Shown here one piece after another: positions 1 through 9,155 of a stretch of 10,024 nucleotides of DNA; the stretch's first letter is position 1, and every line of letters begins with the position of its first letter. The DNA is from Burkholderiaceae bacterium. GTDB taxonomy: Bacteria; Pseudomonadota; Gammaproteobacteria; Burkholderiales; Burkholderiaceae_C. Both the position numbers and the translations under genes were made by a program. The notes beneath the pieces were generated by a model. The model saw only the letters and a list, made by a program, of their open reading frames with translations, did no database searches and was not told where the DNA came from. Where the stretch lies: NCBI GenBank assembly GCA_017999135.1, contig JAGOBT010000070.1:1-10024 (forward strand). Reading direction: 5' to 3'.

Positions 1-27
1 GCCGTGGTGGCTGAAGCCACCAACGGC
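1..27. other. Stem-loop at left edge, upstream of ppc
   Basis: Bases 1-11 pair with 16-27: GCCGT with ACGGC and GGTGGC with GCCACC, with one bulged A at 22 and a TGAA tetraloop at 12-15. This gives eleven base pairs. It is the strongest local hairpin I found in an intergenic part of the window. No T-run follows on either strand inside the window, so it is not a textbook intrinsic terminator. It could be the 3' end of an upstream gene or transcript lying off the left edge, or part of the ppc leader. The stem is cut at base 1 and may be longer. Confidence 0.5.
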
Positions 28-62
28 CGCACCCGCCCGGCGGCCGCCCAGATTGCCGTTGG

Positions 63-75
63 GTAACATAGTTAC
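63..75. repeat. Short inverted repeat GTAAC-ATA-GTTAC in ppc leader
   Basis: A perfect 5-base inverted repeat with a 3-base spacer lies 18 bases before the ppc start and directly upstream of its ribosome binding site. It is also the most AT-rich spot of the leader. It could be a small operator, part of a -10 region, or chance; its length alone does not prove function. Confidence 0.25.
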
Positions 76-80
76 GTCCC

Positions 81-85
81 AGGAG
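81..85 (+). promoter_or_regulatory. Ribosome binding site of ppc
   Basis: AGGAG sits seven bases before the ATG at 93, a near-ideal Shine-Dalgarno spacing. It decides the start of ppc over the overlapping ATG at 53 in another frame, which opens only a 62-codon frame with no recognisable product. Confidence 0.8.
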
Positions 86-92
86 CCTGACC

Positions 93-2969
93 ATGCCAAG
101 TTCTGCCACCCCCAAGAAGCGCCCTGCCCGACCGCTCGCCCGGCCAACGCCCGCTTTGAAACTGGCCGATGCAGGCGACGCCGCCGCCAAGAACCGGGCG
201 CTGATGGACGACATCCGGTTACTCGGCCGGCTGCTGGGTGACGTCATCCGCGAGCAGGAGGGCAAGGAGGCCTTCGAGCTGATCGAACGGGTGCGCCAGC
301 TCAGCGTGGGCTACCGGCTGAAGAAGGACGCCTCGGCCGGCCGGGTGCTCGACCGGTTGCTGAAGAATCTGTCGGCCGACCAGACGGTGAGCGTGATCCG
401 CGCCTTCAGCTACTTCAGCCACCTGGCCAACATCGCCGAAGACCGCCACCACGTGCGCCGCCGCCAGCACCATGAACGGCAGGGCCACCAGCAGGACGGC
501 AGCCTGGCGCTGAGCTTCGAGCGCCTGCACAAGGCCGACGTGCGATCGGCCGACGTGGCGCAGATGCTGACCCAGGCCTACATCAGCCCGGTGCTGACCG
601 CCCACCCCACCGAGGTGCAGCGCAAGAGCATCCTGGACGCCGAGCGCGCCATCGCCGAACTGATCGGCGTGCGCGACGAGCTGCCCACCGACCGCGAGCG
701 TGCCGCCAACGAAGCCCTGATGCGCGCCCGCATCACCCAGCTGTGGCAGACCCGCATGCTGCGCTACACCAAGCTGACGGTGGCCGACGAGATCGAGAAC
801 GCGCTGAGCTACTACCAGAGCACCTTCCTGCGCCAGATCCCCCGGCTGTATGCCGAGATCGAGGAGCACCTGGCCGGCTTTGCGGTGCCCAGCTTCCTGC
901 GCATGGGCCAGTGGATCGGCGGCGACCGCGACGGCAACCCCAACGTGACGGCCGACACCCTGCAGATGGCGCTGGCGCGGCAGAGCGAGGTGGCGCTGCG
1001 CTTCTACCTGACCGAGGTGCATGCGCTGGGCGCCGAGCTGTCGATCAGCCAGATGCTGGCCGGCGTCACGCCCGAGATGGCGGCCCTGGCCGACGCATCA
1101 CCCGACAAGAACCCGCACCGCGAGGACGAGCCCTACCGCCGCGCCCTGGTGGGCATCTATGCCCGCCTGGCCGCCACGCTGCACAACCTGACCGGCACCG
1201 AGGCGCTGCGCCATGCGGTGCAGCCGCAGAACGCCTACACCAGCCCGGCGCAGTTCCTGGCCGACCTGGGCGTGATCGCCGACAGCCTGAAGCGCCACCA
1301 TGCCCAGGCCTTGGTGGCGCCCCGGCTGGCGCCGCTGATGCGTGCAGTGCAGGTGTTCGGCTTCCACCTGGCCACGGTGGACCTGCGCCAGAGCAGCGAC
1401 AAGCACGAGGCGGTGGTGGCCGAGCTGCTGCGCGAGGCGCGCCTGCACCCCGACTACAGCGCGCTGGACGAAGACGCCAAGCGCGCCCTGCTGATGGGCC
1501 TGCTGAACGACGCCCGCCCGCTGCGGGTGCACGGCGCCGCCTACAGCGACCTGGCGCGCAGCGAGCTGGCCATCTTCGAGACCGCTAAGACCATGCTGGC
1601 GCGCTACGGCCGCGCCGCGCTGCGCCACTACATCATCAGCCACACCGAGAGCGTGAGCGACCTGCTGGAGGTGCTGCTGCTGCAGAAGGAATGCGGCCTG
1701 CTGGCCGGCCCGAATGGGGGTGTACTGCAGGGCGGCACGCTGGACACCGGCGCGGTGAACGCGCTGATCGTGGTGCCGCTGTTCGAGACCATCGGTGATC
1801 TGCGCCAGGCCGAGCCGATCATGCGTACCTTCTACGCCCTGCCCGGCATCACCGACCTGGTGGTGCGCAGCGGTGGCGAGCAGGACATCATGCTGGGCTA
1901 TTCCGACAGCAACAAGGACGGCGGCTTCTTCACCAGCAACTGGGAGCTGTACCGGGCCGAGCTGGCGCTGGTGGGCCTGTTCGGCCCATTGCGTGAACAG
2001 CACGGCATCACGCTGCGGCTGTTCCATGGCCGCGGCGGCACGGTGGGCCGTGGCGGCGGCCCCAGCTACCAGGCCATCCTGGCGCAGCCGCCGGGCACGG
2101 TGAACGGCCAGATCCGCCTGACCGAGCAGGGCGAGGTGATCGGCAGCAAGTACGCCAACCCCGAGATCGGCCGCCGCAACCTGGAGACGCTGGTGGCCGC
2201 CACGCTGGAGGCCACGCTGCTGCACACCAGCGGCAGCAAGTCAGGCGCGCCCAAGGCGTTTCTGGACGCGGCGGCGGCCATCAGCGACGCCAGCTACGCC
2301 GGCTACCGCCGGCTGGTCTACGAGACGCCGGGTTTCACCGACTACTTCTTCGCTGCCACGCCGATCCGCGAGATCGCCGAGCTGAACATCGGCAGCCGGC
2401 CAGCCAGCCGCAAGGCCACCCGGGCCATCGAGGACCTGCGCGCCATTCCCTGGGGCTTCAGCTGGGGCCAGTGCCGGGTGGCGCTGCCGGGCTGGTGCGG
2501 CTTCGGCTCGGCCATCGACGCCTTCCTGGGCACGGGCGACGGGCGCGACGAGAAACTCAGGCTGCTGCAGAAGATGCACAAGCAGTGGCCGTTCTTCCGC
2601 ACCCTGCTGAGCAACCTGGACATGGTGCTGGCCAAGAGCGACCTGCGCATTGCGGCGCGCTACTGCGAGCTGGTCGAAGACCAGAAGCTGGCCAAGCGCA
2701 TCTTCAGCGCCATCAAGGCCGAATGGGAACGCACGCACGACGCGCTGTCGCAGATCACCGGTGAAGCCGAGCGGCTGCAGAGCAACCCGGCGCTGGCGCG
2801 CAGCATCGAGCACCGCTTTCCGTACCTGGACCCGCTGAACCACCTGCAGGTGGAACTGATGCGCCGCTACCGCCACCGCAAGGAAGGCGCGCCCGAGAAC
2901 GAGCGGCTGCAGCGCGGCATCCACCTGTCGATCAACGGCGTGGCGGCGGGGTTGCGCAACACCGGCTGA
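93..2969 (+). CDS. ppc: Phosphoenolpyruvate carboxylase
   Basis: Cytosolic enzyme that carboxylates phosphoenolpyruvate with bicarbonate to give oxaloacetate and phosphate, the main anaplerotic feed of the citric acid cycle in many proteobacteria. The 958-residue product is somewhat longer than the E. coli enzyme (883), mostly through a basic, proline/alanine-rich N-terminal extension and an Arg/His/Gln-rich stretch around residues 120-140. All signature motifs are present: TAHPTE with the catalytic His at residue 171, GGDRDGNP near residue 270, [10 protein letters not shown] with the Lys at 608, [13 protein letters not shown] with His645 and Arg647, EQGE shortly after, and the conserved C-terminal RNTG that in the E. 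coli enzyme helps bind the inhibitor aspartate. The catalytic and allosteric assignments come from the family. The ATG at 93 is chosen because AGGAG lies at 81-85, seven bases upstream. The next gene on the same strand begins about 140 bases later and is unrelated in function. No frameshift or missing motif is visible. Confidence 0.98.
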   Translation: MPSSATPKKRPARPLARPTPALKLADAGDAAAKNRALMDDIRLLGRLLGDVIREQEGKEAFELIERVRQLSVGYRLKKDASAGRVLDRLLKNLSADQTVSVIRAFSYFSHLANIAEDRHHVRRRQHHERQGHQQDGSLALSFERLHKADVRSADVAQMLTQAYISPVLTAHPTEVQRKSILDAERAIAELIGVRDELPTDRERAANEALMRARITQLWQTRMLRYTKLTVADEIENALSYYQSTFLRQIPRLYAEIEEHLAGFAVPSFLRMGQWIGGDRDGNPNVTADTLQMALARQSEVALRFYLTEVHALGAELSISQMLAGVTPEMAALADASPDKNPHREDEPYRRALVGIYARLAATLHNLTGTEALRHAVQPQNAYTSPAQFLADLGVIADSLKRHHAQALVAPRLAPLMRAVQVFGFHLATVDLRQSSDKHEAVVAELLREARLHPDYSALDEDAKRALLMGLLNDARPLRVHGAAYSDLARSELAIFETAKTMLARYGRAALRHYIISHTESVSDLLEVLLLQKECGLLAGPNGGVLQGGTLDTGAVNALIVVPLFETIGDLRQAEPIMRTFYALPGITDLVVRSGGEQDIMLGYSDSNKDGGFFTSNWELYRAELALVGLFGPLREQHGITLRLFHGRGGTVGRGGGPSYQAILAQPPGTVNGQIRLTEQGEVIGSKYANPEIGRRNLETLVAATLEATLLHTSGSKSGAPKAFLDAAAAISDASYAGYRRLVYETPGFTDYFFAATPIREIAELNIGSRPASRKATRAIEDLRAIPWGFSWGQCRVALPGWCGFGSAIDAFLGTGDGRDEKLRLLQKMHKQWPFFRTLLSNLDMVLAKSDLRIAARYCELVEDQKLAKRIFSAIKAEWERTHDALSQITGEAERLQSNPALARSIEHRFPYLDPLNHLQVELMRRYRHRKEGAPENERLQRGIHLSINGVAAGLRNTG

Positions 2970-3107
2970 GGCCAGGTGCCGCGCCAGGCTGCCAGGCGGC
3001 GGGCTTCGCAAATCGGATAGCCGCCGCGCAGGGGCTTGACCTAACGTCCGGCGGGCGGGCCCATGCGCCACGCAGCCCCCATCCCGAACTTGACTGCCGG
3101 ACGCCGC
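2970..3107. other. Intergenic gap between ppc and the metalloprotease gene
   Basis: About 138 bases if the protease starts at 3108. GGCGGC (2995-3000) can pair with GCCGCC (3020-3025), but the loop is 19 bases and no T-run follows, so a terminator for ppc is not supported. TTGACC at 3036-3041 resembles a -35 element, yet no acceptable -10 hexamer lies 16-18 bases downstream. GCCAGG occurs three times near 2971-2996, which in this composition is unremarkable. I see no gene here. Confidence 0.4.
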
Positions 3108-5577
3108 ATGAAGCCTGCCCTGCCCCTGATCGCCGCCACGCTGGCGGCCCTGGCCTGTGTACCCGCCACCACCTGGGCCCAGGCCGCCAACCCACCCGCC
3201 GCAGCAGCCGAGGCTGACAACCCGCTGCAGGGTGCCGAACTCATCGGCAGCGGCCGCCTGACGGCCTTCCGCAAGGGGGCCAGCACCCTGGTGGTGCTGC
3301 CGCCGGGCACGCTGGGTAAGCCGGTGCTCTGGTACACCGAGGTGGTGGGCGTGCCCGCTGGCCTGGTGGCCCGGGCGCTGGAGGTGGGCCATGCGCTGGC
3401 CCGCCTGGAGCGGGTGGGCAACCTGGTGCATGTGCGCGACATGAGCACGGTGCAGAACCGCCGCGCTGCGCCCGATCGAGGTGGCGATCAGCAGCACCGA
3501 GACCGGCGCCATCATCGCCAGCTTCCCGATCGTGGGGCTGCAGCCCGATGGCACGCTGCTGATCGACGTGACCGCCACCTTCTCCAACGACATCCCGGCT
3601 GTCACCGGCCGCACCGTCGTGGCCAAGACCGGCGTGGTGCCGATGGCGGTGGACCCGAGCAAGTCGTTCATCGAGCGGGTGCGGGTGCGCGGCGACGCGT
3701 TGAACGTGCGCAGCCATCTCACCTTCCTGGGCGTGGCGCCGGCGGCGCAGGCCGACGGCCCGCGGCCGGTGTCGGTGGTGCTGGGCCATTCCATCGTGTT
3801 CCTGCCCGAGAAGCCGATGGCCGCGCGACCGGCCGACCCGCGGGTGGGCTACTTCACGTCCGAATACACCGCCTTCGAGCCCGGCACCGGCGTGGCACAG
3901 GACAAGCAGGTGCTGATCGGCCGCTTCCGGCTGGAGAAGGCCGACCCGGCGGCCGCCGTCAGCGACCCGATCAAGCCCATCACCTACTACCTGGGGCGCG
4001 GCATCCCCGAGCGCTGGAAGCCGCACATCACCGCCGGCGTGCTGCAGTGGCTGCCGGTGTTCGAAGCCATCGGCTTCCGCAACGCCATCCGCGTGCTGGA
4101 CGCGCCCACGCCCGAGCAGGACCCCGACTGGTCACCCGAGGACGTGACGATCAACGTGATCCGCTGGCTGCCCGAGGAACATGTCAACGCCATGGGCCCG
4201 CGGGTGGCCGACCCACGCTCGGGCGAGACGCTGTCGGCCCACATCGTGGTGTGGCCGTCGGTGATCGACTACTTCAGCAAGTACTACTGGGCGGCGTTTG
4301 GCGGCTCGGGCGTGGACCCGGCCGCGCCGCGGCTGCCACTGTCCGACGACAAGGCCGGCCAGATCCTGGCCTATGCGGTGGCGCACGAGGTGGGCCACAC
4401 GCTGGGGCTGATGCACAACCAGCTGGCATCGACCGCGTACTCGGTGCAACAGATGCGGCAGCCCGAGTTCGCCAACCGCTTCGGTCCCAACAGCTCGATC
4501 ATGGCCTACGGCCGCTTCAACCAGGCGGCCCAGCCCGGCGACGGCGTCACCCAGCTGTTCAGCAAGATCGGCGCCTATGACCGGGCCGCCATCCGCTACG
4601 GCTATGGCGTGTTCGGCACCGACCCCGCCAGCGAGCGGCGCGAACTGGCCGCCTTTGCCGAGACCTTCAGCCGCGACCGGCAGCTCTTCTGGGGCAGCGA
4701 GGAAAGCGGCGAACTGATCGCCCGCTTCGGCCGCGACCCGCGGGTGCAGACCGAGAACACCGGCGCCGAGCGCGTGGCCGCCACCCGCCTGGGCGTGGCC
4801 AACCTGCTGCGATCGCTGAACCGGCTGGACGCCGGCACCGGCGGCGACGCCAAGCTGTATGCGGCCACCTATGGTGTGGTACTCGGCCACCATGTGGCGC
4901 TGCTGCAATCGGTGCAGCGCCTGGTGGCGGGCGTGATGCCGGCCATGGGCGCCGGCGAGGGCCCGCGCCCGCGCCTGGTGCCCGCGGCCGAACAGCGCGA
5001 AGCGGTGCGCTACCTGGCGGGCGAAGGCGCGACTTCCCTCGAACCCTATGCGGCAACTGCCGTCGCCGAGCGGGTGGCGGTGTTTGGCGCCAACACCGCC
5101 GTCGACCGCCTGCAGGCCGGACTGATCACCGACCTGCTGAGCGGCAGCACCGTGGCCCTGCTGGAAGCCCAGCAGCGCGACAACCCGTCGGCCTATGCGC
5201 CGCAAGACTTCGGGCACGATCTCAGCACCGCGGTGTGGGGCCAACTGAAGACGGCCACGCCCACTCAGCGGGCGCTGCAGCGCGGCTACATGGCGGCGGC
5301 CCAGACGCTGCTGCGGGATTGGGCCAAGGGCGGCGCCGGCGAAGCCGCCGAGGCCAAGGCGGTGATCGACATGCTGCCGATGCCGGGCAGCTCGGCGCGG
5401 GCGCTGGTGGAAACCGGCGACGACAGCGTGTTCATCCCGTGGCTGCGCAACAGCCTGCCGGGGCTGAAGACCCGGCTGGAGGCCGCCGCCCGCAGCGCCG
5501 CCAGCCCCACCGACCGGCTGCACTTTGCCGAAATGGCGGTGCAGGCCGGCCGGCTGCTGAAGATCAGCCAGCCCTGA
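3108..5577 (+). CDS. Exported zinc-dependent metalloprotease (DUF5117/DUF4953 type), frameshifted as sequenced
   Basis: Predicted exported gluzincin/metzincin-like protease of unknown substrate. With one base removed near 3460 it reads as 822 residues. The N-terminus (MKPALPLIAATLAALA...) is a signal peptide with a likely signal-peptidase I site after AQA at residue 26; a Cys at 17 makes a lipoprotein conceivable but the lipobox is poor. A DUF5117-like region follows (conserved LWYTEVVGVPAG, then ASFPIVG). The zinc site HEVGHTLGLMHN has His426, Glu427, His430 and His436 (HEXXHXXGXXH), and a Met-turn-like SIMAYGR follows about 35 residues later. The N-terminal part is read in the frame of 3108 up to about 3461, the rest in the next frame from about 3463 to the TGA at 5575-5577. 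As sequenced, the first frame would run on into an Arg/His-rich nonsense tail ending at 4580. The start is uncertain: ATG 3063 in the same frame would add 15 residues before the signal peptide, and neither start has a strong ribosome binding site. Family assignment is firm, physiological role unknown. Confidence 0.85.
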
Positions 5578-5620
5578 CCGGCACGCAACCCGGCCCGCAG
5601 CCCGGCCCGCGCACGGCCGG
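5578..5620. other. Convergent intergenic spacer with a short direct repeat
   Basis: The 43 bases between the stop codons of the protease (+) and the AraC regulator (-) contain CCCGGCCCGC twice (5589-5598 and 5601-5610, period 12). CCGGC at 5578-5582 can pair with GCCGG at 5616-5620 only across a long loop. A shared terminator is expected between convergent genes, but no hairpin followed by a T-run is present on either strand. Confidence 0.35.
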
Positions 5621-6601
5621 TCAACGGCGGCGCGGACGGGCCAGCGTGTGCGAGGGCAATTCGCCGAACACCTGCCGGTACAGCTGGGCGAAGCGGCCCA
5701 CGTGGTCGAAGCCGTTGGCCAGCGCGATGCCGGTCACGCTGGCACCCGGGCCAGCGCGCAGCAGCGCCTGGTGCGTGGCGGCCAGCCGCCGCTCGGCAAC
5801 AAAGCGCATCGGCGACATGCCGCGCCGGTGCTCGAAGGCACGCTGCAGGCAGCGCGCGCCCACGCCGGCCTGACGGCACAGCGTGCCAAGCGTGATCGGC
5901 TCGGCCAAGTGGGTTTCGATCCAGCCTTCCAGATCGCGCACCCGCTGCTCGCTGAGATCGGCCGGCGACGCCGGTGCCGGGCTGTCGGGCAGCAGGTGCA
6001 CGGCTTCGGCCAGCAGCCGCGCCTCAGCCAGTTGCAGATGCTGCGGATCGGCCCCGGGCCGGGTGGCCTGGGCCACGGCCGCGGCGGCGGCGATCAGCCG
6101 GGCCTGTCGGTCGGGCGCGATGTTGCGCGCCACCAGCCGGCGCGGCAGGCTGCCGCCGGCGTCGGGCCGCAGCGCCCGCAACTCGTCCTGCAGGGCGCCG
6201 GGCTCCACCACCAAGGCCAGCACGCTGCCGGCCGGGCTGGTGCGCGACCATTCCCACGCCCCGGGCACCACCACCACGGCACCCGGGCCGGTGGGCGGCG
6301 ACACCTGCCGGCCGGTGCGGTACTGGCTGCCCGCCGGCACCGACAACTGGAACACCGGCCCGTCGACCAGCCAGCGCGCCGTCTGCCCGACCGCCGCCGA
6401 GGTGGTGCCGATCGACATGCGCTGGCCCTCGACGCGACGTGCCTCGCAGGCCATCGGCTGTCGGCCATGGGCGACACGGGCCTTCGACCCGCCGACATCG
6501 CCGAAGAACTGGCGCACCTCATCGAGGTCGTCGGAGCGGAAGGCCGGAATCCAGGGGCAGGTGGCCAGGATGTCCGGAGAACACTGCGGGAGCATGGGCA
6601 T
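5621..6601 (-). CDS. AraC-family transcriptional regulator
   Basis: DNA-binding one-component regulator of about 326 residues. The N-terminal half, from a SDDLDEVRQFF segment onward, resembles the AraC_binding_2 ligand/sensor domain found in regulators of this size. The C-terminal 100 residues (about 217-317) form the double helix-turn-helix: LGTLCRQAGVGARCLQRAFE for the first helix pair and VTGIALANGFDHVGRFAQLY for the second, followed by the usual FGELPS ending. The frame stays open to 6757, but the extra 52 residues are low-complexity and overlap the upstream dehydrogenase gene, so I place the start at ATG 6601; ATG 6595 is equally possible. Neither has a clear ribosome binding site. The gene lies downstream of the dehydrogenase on the same strand, so regulation of that cassette is the natural guess. 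Its effector is unknown; it is not of the GATase1-like type seen in the glycine betaine regulator GbdR. Confidence 0.9.
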   Translation of the reverse strand: MPMLPQCSPDILATCPWIPAFRSDDLDEVRQFFGDVGGSKARVAHGRQPMACEARRVEGQRMSIGTTSAAVGQTARWLVDGPVFQLSVPAGSQYRTGRQVSPPTGPGAVVVVPGAWEWSRTSPAGSVLALVVEPGALQDELRALRPDAGGSLPRRLVARNIAPDRQARLIAAAAAVAQATRPGADPQHLQLAEARLLAEAVHLLPDSPAPASPADLSEQRVRDLEGWIETHLAEPITLGTLCRQAGVGARCLQRAFEHRRGMSPMRFVAERRLAATHQALLRAGPGASVTGIALANGFDHVGRFAQLYRQVFGELPSHTLARPRRR

Positions 6602-6674
6602 CGGCAGACCGGGTGGGTTGACCCGCGTTGTACACCGAGTCGGGCCCCTGCAGCTTGACAGGACCGGGATGCCC

Positions 6675-6693
6675 CGGCCTGCCGGCCAGGCCG
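6675..6693 (-). other. Stem-loop just after the dehydrogenase stop codon
   Basis: CGGCCTG (6675-6681) pairs with CAGGCCG (6687-6693) around a CCGGC loop, immediately after the stop codon of the minus-strand dehydrogenase gene. Seven GC-rich pairs are stable, but the bases that follow on the minus strand contain no T-run. It may attenuate or process transcript between dehydrogenase and regulator, or be a chance GC palindrome. Confidence 0.3.
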
Positions 6694-9141
6694 TCAGGCG
6701 CGCGGCCTGGGCGGCGGCCAGGTGTCCCAGGCCCGGGCGGCCACCGGCCGGCCCCACAGGTCAACCGCCACCGGGGTGCCGGCGTGCGGTTGGCGGGCCG
6801 CTTCGCCGCGCAGGTAGCCCAGGGCCACACAGGCACCGGCCTGCGGGCTCCAGCCGGCCGAACTGAGCTCGCCCACCGGCTGGCCGCCGAGCGTCAGCGC
6901 CTCGCCGCCCCAGGCATAGGCCTGCGGGTCGTCCAGCACCACGGTGACCAGTTTCTTGCGCAGGGGCTGGCCGCGGGCGGCCAGCAGGGCATCACGGCCG
7001 ATGAAATCGCACCCCTTGTCGAAGGCGACGAACGCGGCCAGGCCGGCCTCGAACGGCGTCTCGTCGGGCCCCAGCTCGGCGCCCCAGGCGCGGCGGCCGG
7101 CCTCGATGCGCAGCGCATCCAGCGCCCAGTAGCCGGCATCGCGCAGGCCCAGGTCGGCACCGGCTTCCTGCAGCGCGATGTCGACATGGCGGGCCATCTC
7201 CACCGGCACATACAGCTCGTAGCCCGGCCCGCCCACATAGGCCATGCGGGCGGCACGCACCCGGGCCAGGCCCAGGTCGATCTCCCGGCTGTGGCCCCAG
7301 GGCAGCGCGGCCGGCGACAAGTCGTCGGGGCTCAGGCGGGCCAGCAGGGCGCGGGCGTTCGGGCCCATGACCGACAGCACGCTCCACAGCGCGCTGACGT
7401 CGGTCAGCGCCGCGTGCTGGTCAGCGCCGATGTGGCGGCCGATCCAGTCGGCATCACGCACCGGCTGGGCCGAGCCGGTGACCACCAGGAAGCGGTCGGC
7501 CGCCAGGCGCAGCACGGTGCAGTCACTCTCGAACCCACCGCGGGCGTTCAGCATCGCGGTGTAGACCAGCCGGCCCGCTGGCACGTCCATCTGGTTGGCG
7601 CACAGGCGCTGCAGCACCGCCAGCGCGTCACGGCCCTGCAGAAGCAGCTTGCCGAAGCTGGTCTGGTCGTACAGCGCCACGGCAGTGCGGGTGGTGTGCT
7701 GCTCGGCCTGCATCCACGGCAGCCAGCCGGGGGTTCCCAATGTGTGCGGCGGCAGGCTGTCCACACCGTTGGGGCGGAACACGTTGGCCCGCTCCCAGCC
7801 GTTCTTGCTGCCGAACTCGGCGCCGCGGGCGGCCAGGCGGTCATGCAGGGGGCTGGTGCGCAGCGGGCGGGCGCTCTGCAGTTCCTGCCGCGGCCAGCGC
7901 ATGGCGTAGTGCAGGCCCAGGGTTTCGGCCGTGCGCTGGGCCAGCGCGCGGCGGTTGCCGGTGAAGGCACCGAAGCGGCGGAGGTCGACTTCCCACAGGT
8001 CTTGCGGCGCGGCACCGCCCACCACCCATTCGGCGATCAGCTTGCCGGCGCCGCCGCTGTTGGCGATGCCGGCCGAGTTGAAGCCGGCGCAGACGAAGTA
8101 GCCGCGCAGCCCCGGCGCTTCGCCCAGGATGAAGTTGCCGTCGGGCGTGAAGCTCTCGGGCCCGTTGAGCAGCATCTTGATCGGCGCGGTTTCCAGGCAG
8201 GGCGTGCGGTGGATGGCGTTGGTCATCAGCGGCTCGAACTGGTCCCAGTCTTCGCCGAGCAGCTGGAACTGGAAGTCGGCCGGGATGGGGTCCATGGCCC
8301 AGGGCTTGGCGGCCAGCTCGAAGCCGCCCATCACCAGGCCGCCGACCTCCTCCTTGTAGTAGATCAGGCCGTCGGGGTCGCGCATCACCGGCAGCATCGG
8401 GTGCACGCCTTCGATGCGGTCGGTGACGATGTAGAAGTGCTCGGCCGAATACAGCGGCACGTTGACACCGGCCAGCGCACCGAACTGCCGTGCCCACTGG
8501 CCGGCGCAATTGATCAGCGTCTCGCAGCGCACCACACCCGGCACGCCGTCCTGCAGCGTGTGCACACCGGCCACGCGCGGGCCGGAAGTTCCGTCCTCGA
8601 TCAAGACGCCGGTGACCTGCACACCTTCGACCAGCTTGGCACCGCGGTTGCGCGCGCCCTTGGCCAAGGACATGGTCAGGTCGGTCGGGTTGGCCTTGCC
8701 GTCGCCGGGGATCCACAGCGCGCCCTGCAGATCGTCGGTGCGCATCAGCGGCCACTTGTCGCCGGCCTCGACCGGGCTGATCACGTGCACCTCGACACCG
8801 AAGCTGCGCGCCAGCGCGGCCTGCTTGTGCAGCAGTTGCATGCGCTCGGGCGTGCGGGCCACATTCAGGCTGCCGCATTGCTTCCAGCCGGTGGCGAGAC
8901 CGGTCTCGGCTTCCAGGCGGCTGTAGAGGTCGATGCCATAGCGGCTCATGCCGGTCATGCTGCGGTTGGGCCGCATCTGGCCGACCAGGCCGGCAGCATG
9001 CCAGGTGGTGCCGCTGGTCAGCCGGCCCTGCTCCAGCAGCAACACGTCGGTGCGGCCCAGCTGGGTGAGGTGGTAGGCGGTGGAGCAGCCGGCGATGCCG
9101 CCGCCGACGATCAGGGTCTGCACATGGCTGGGCAAGGTCAT
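6694..9141 (-). CDS. FAD-dependent oxidoreductase with GcvT domain (dimethylglycine/sarcosine dehydrogenase family)
   Basis: An 815-residue cytosolic flavoenzyme with the architecture of dimethylglycine and sarcosine dehydrogenases: it should oxidise an N-methyl group of an amino acid or related amine and pass the one-carbon unit to tetrahydrofolate. The N-terminal DAO-type FAD domain (about 1-370) has the dinucleotide motif GGGIAG at 13-18, Glu37 at the end of the second strand for the ribose, and TTWHAAGL, where His48 aligns with the histidine that carries covalent FAD in mammalian dimethylglycine dehydrogenase. A linker (about 375-430) leads to the folate-binding GcvT N domain (about 435-690, with MLNARGGFESD; Asp540 in the position of the conserved GcvT acid) and a GcvT C-terminal barrel (about 710-805). 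The ATG at 9141 is backed by AAGGAG eight bases upstream. It sits 13 bases behind an EamA transporter gene and ahead of an AraC regulator. The exact substrate cannot be told; sarcosine, dimethylglycine or another N-methyl compound are all possible. Confidence 0.93.
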   Translation of the reverse strand: MTLPSHVQTLIVGGGIAGCSTAYHLTQLGRTDVLLLEQGRLTSGTTWHAAGLVGQMRPNRSMTGMSRYGIDLYSRLEAETGLATGWKQCGSLNVARTPERMQLLHKQAALARSFGVEVHVISPVEAGDKWPLMRTDDLQGALWIPGDGKANPTDLTMSLAKGARNRGAKLVEGVQVTGVLIEDGTSGPRVAGVHTLQDGVPGVVRCETLINCAGQWARQFGALAGVNVPLYSAEHFYIVTDRIEGVHPMLPVMRDPDGLIYYKEEVGGLVMGGFELAAKPWAMDPIPADFQFQLLGEDWDQFEPLMTNAIHRTPCLETAPIKMLLNGPESFTPDGNFILGEAPGLRGYFVCAGFNSAGIANSGGAGKLIAEWVVGGAAPQDLWEVDLRRFGAFTGNRRALAQRTAETLGLHYAMRWPRQELQSARPLRTSPLHDRLAARGAEFGSKNGWERANVFRPNGVDSLPPHTLGTPGWLPWMQAEQHTTRTAVALYDQTSFGKLLLQGRDALAVLQRLCANQMDVPAGRLVYTAMLNARGGFESDCTVLRLAADRFLVVTGSAQPVRDADWIGRHIGADQHAALTDVSALWSVLSVMGPNARALLARLSPDDLSPAALPWGHSREIDLGLARVRAARMAYVGGPGYELYVPVEMARHVDIALQEAGADLGLRDAGYWALDALRIEAGRRAWGAELGPDETPFEAGLAAFVAFDKGCDFIGRDALLAARGQPLRKKLVTVVLDDPQAYAWGGEALTLGGQPVGELSSAGWSPQAGACVALGYLRGEAARQPHAGTPVAVDLWGRPVAARAWDTWPPPRPRA

Positions 9142-9149
9142 CGCCAGGT

Positions 9150-9155
9150 CTCCTT
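9150..9155 (-). promoter_or_regulatory. Ribosome binding site of the dehydrogenase, touching the transporter stop codon
   Basis: On the minus strand AAGGAG lies eight bases before the ATG at 9141. Its first A is the last base of the TGA stop (9157-9155) of the upstream transporter gene, so ribosomes finishing the transporter stop on the initiation site of the enzyme. This is typical of translational coupling. Confidence 0.85.

Noticed and set aside
1098..2225. A 375-codon minus-strand frame inside ppc
   Set aside because: It is fully antisense to a confirmed enzyme and its sequence is dominated by Gln, His, Ala and Val runs typical of reversed GC-rich codons.
3036..3064. A possible promoter with TTGACC as -35 element before the protease gene
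   Set aside because: No hexamer resembling TATAAT is present at suitable spacing; the region there is almost pure G and C.
3459..3480. Programmed ribosomal frameshifting in the protease gene
   Set aside because: No slippery heptamer, in-frame stop with rare codon, or stimulatory structure is visible at the shift. A one-base error or mutation explains it more simply.
2241..3794. A 517-codon open frame on the minus strand spanning the ppc end, the gap and the protease start
   Set aside because: It crosses two well-supported genes and an intergenic gap, has no domain, and its composition is that of an antisense shadow.
6655..6683. A perfect TTGACA on the + strand at 6655-6660
   Set aside because: There is no -10 element at 16-18 bases, and it would drive transcription antisense into the dehydrogenase gene with no gene to serve.
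6602..6757. An N-terminal extension of the AraC regulator to ATG 6757
   Set aside because: It would overlap the dehydrogenase gene by 64 bases, adds no recognisable domain, and makes the protein longer than usual for the family.
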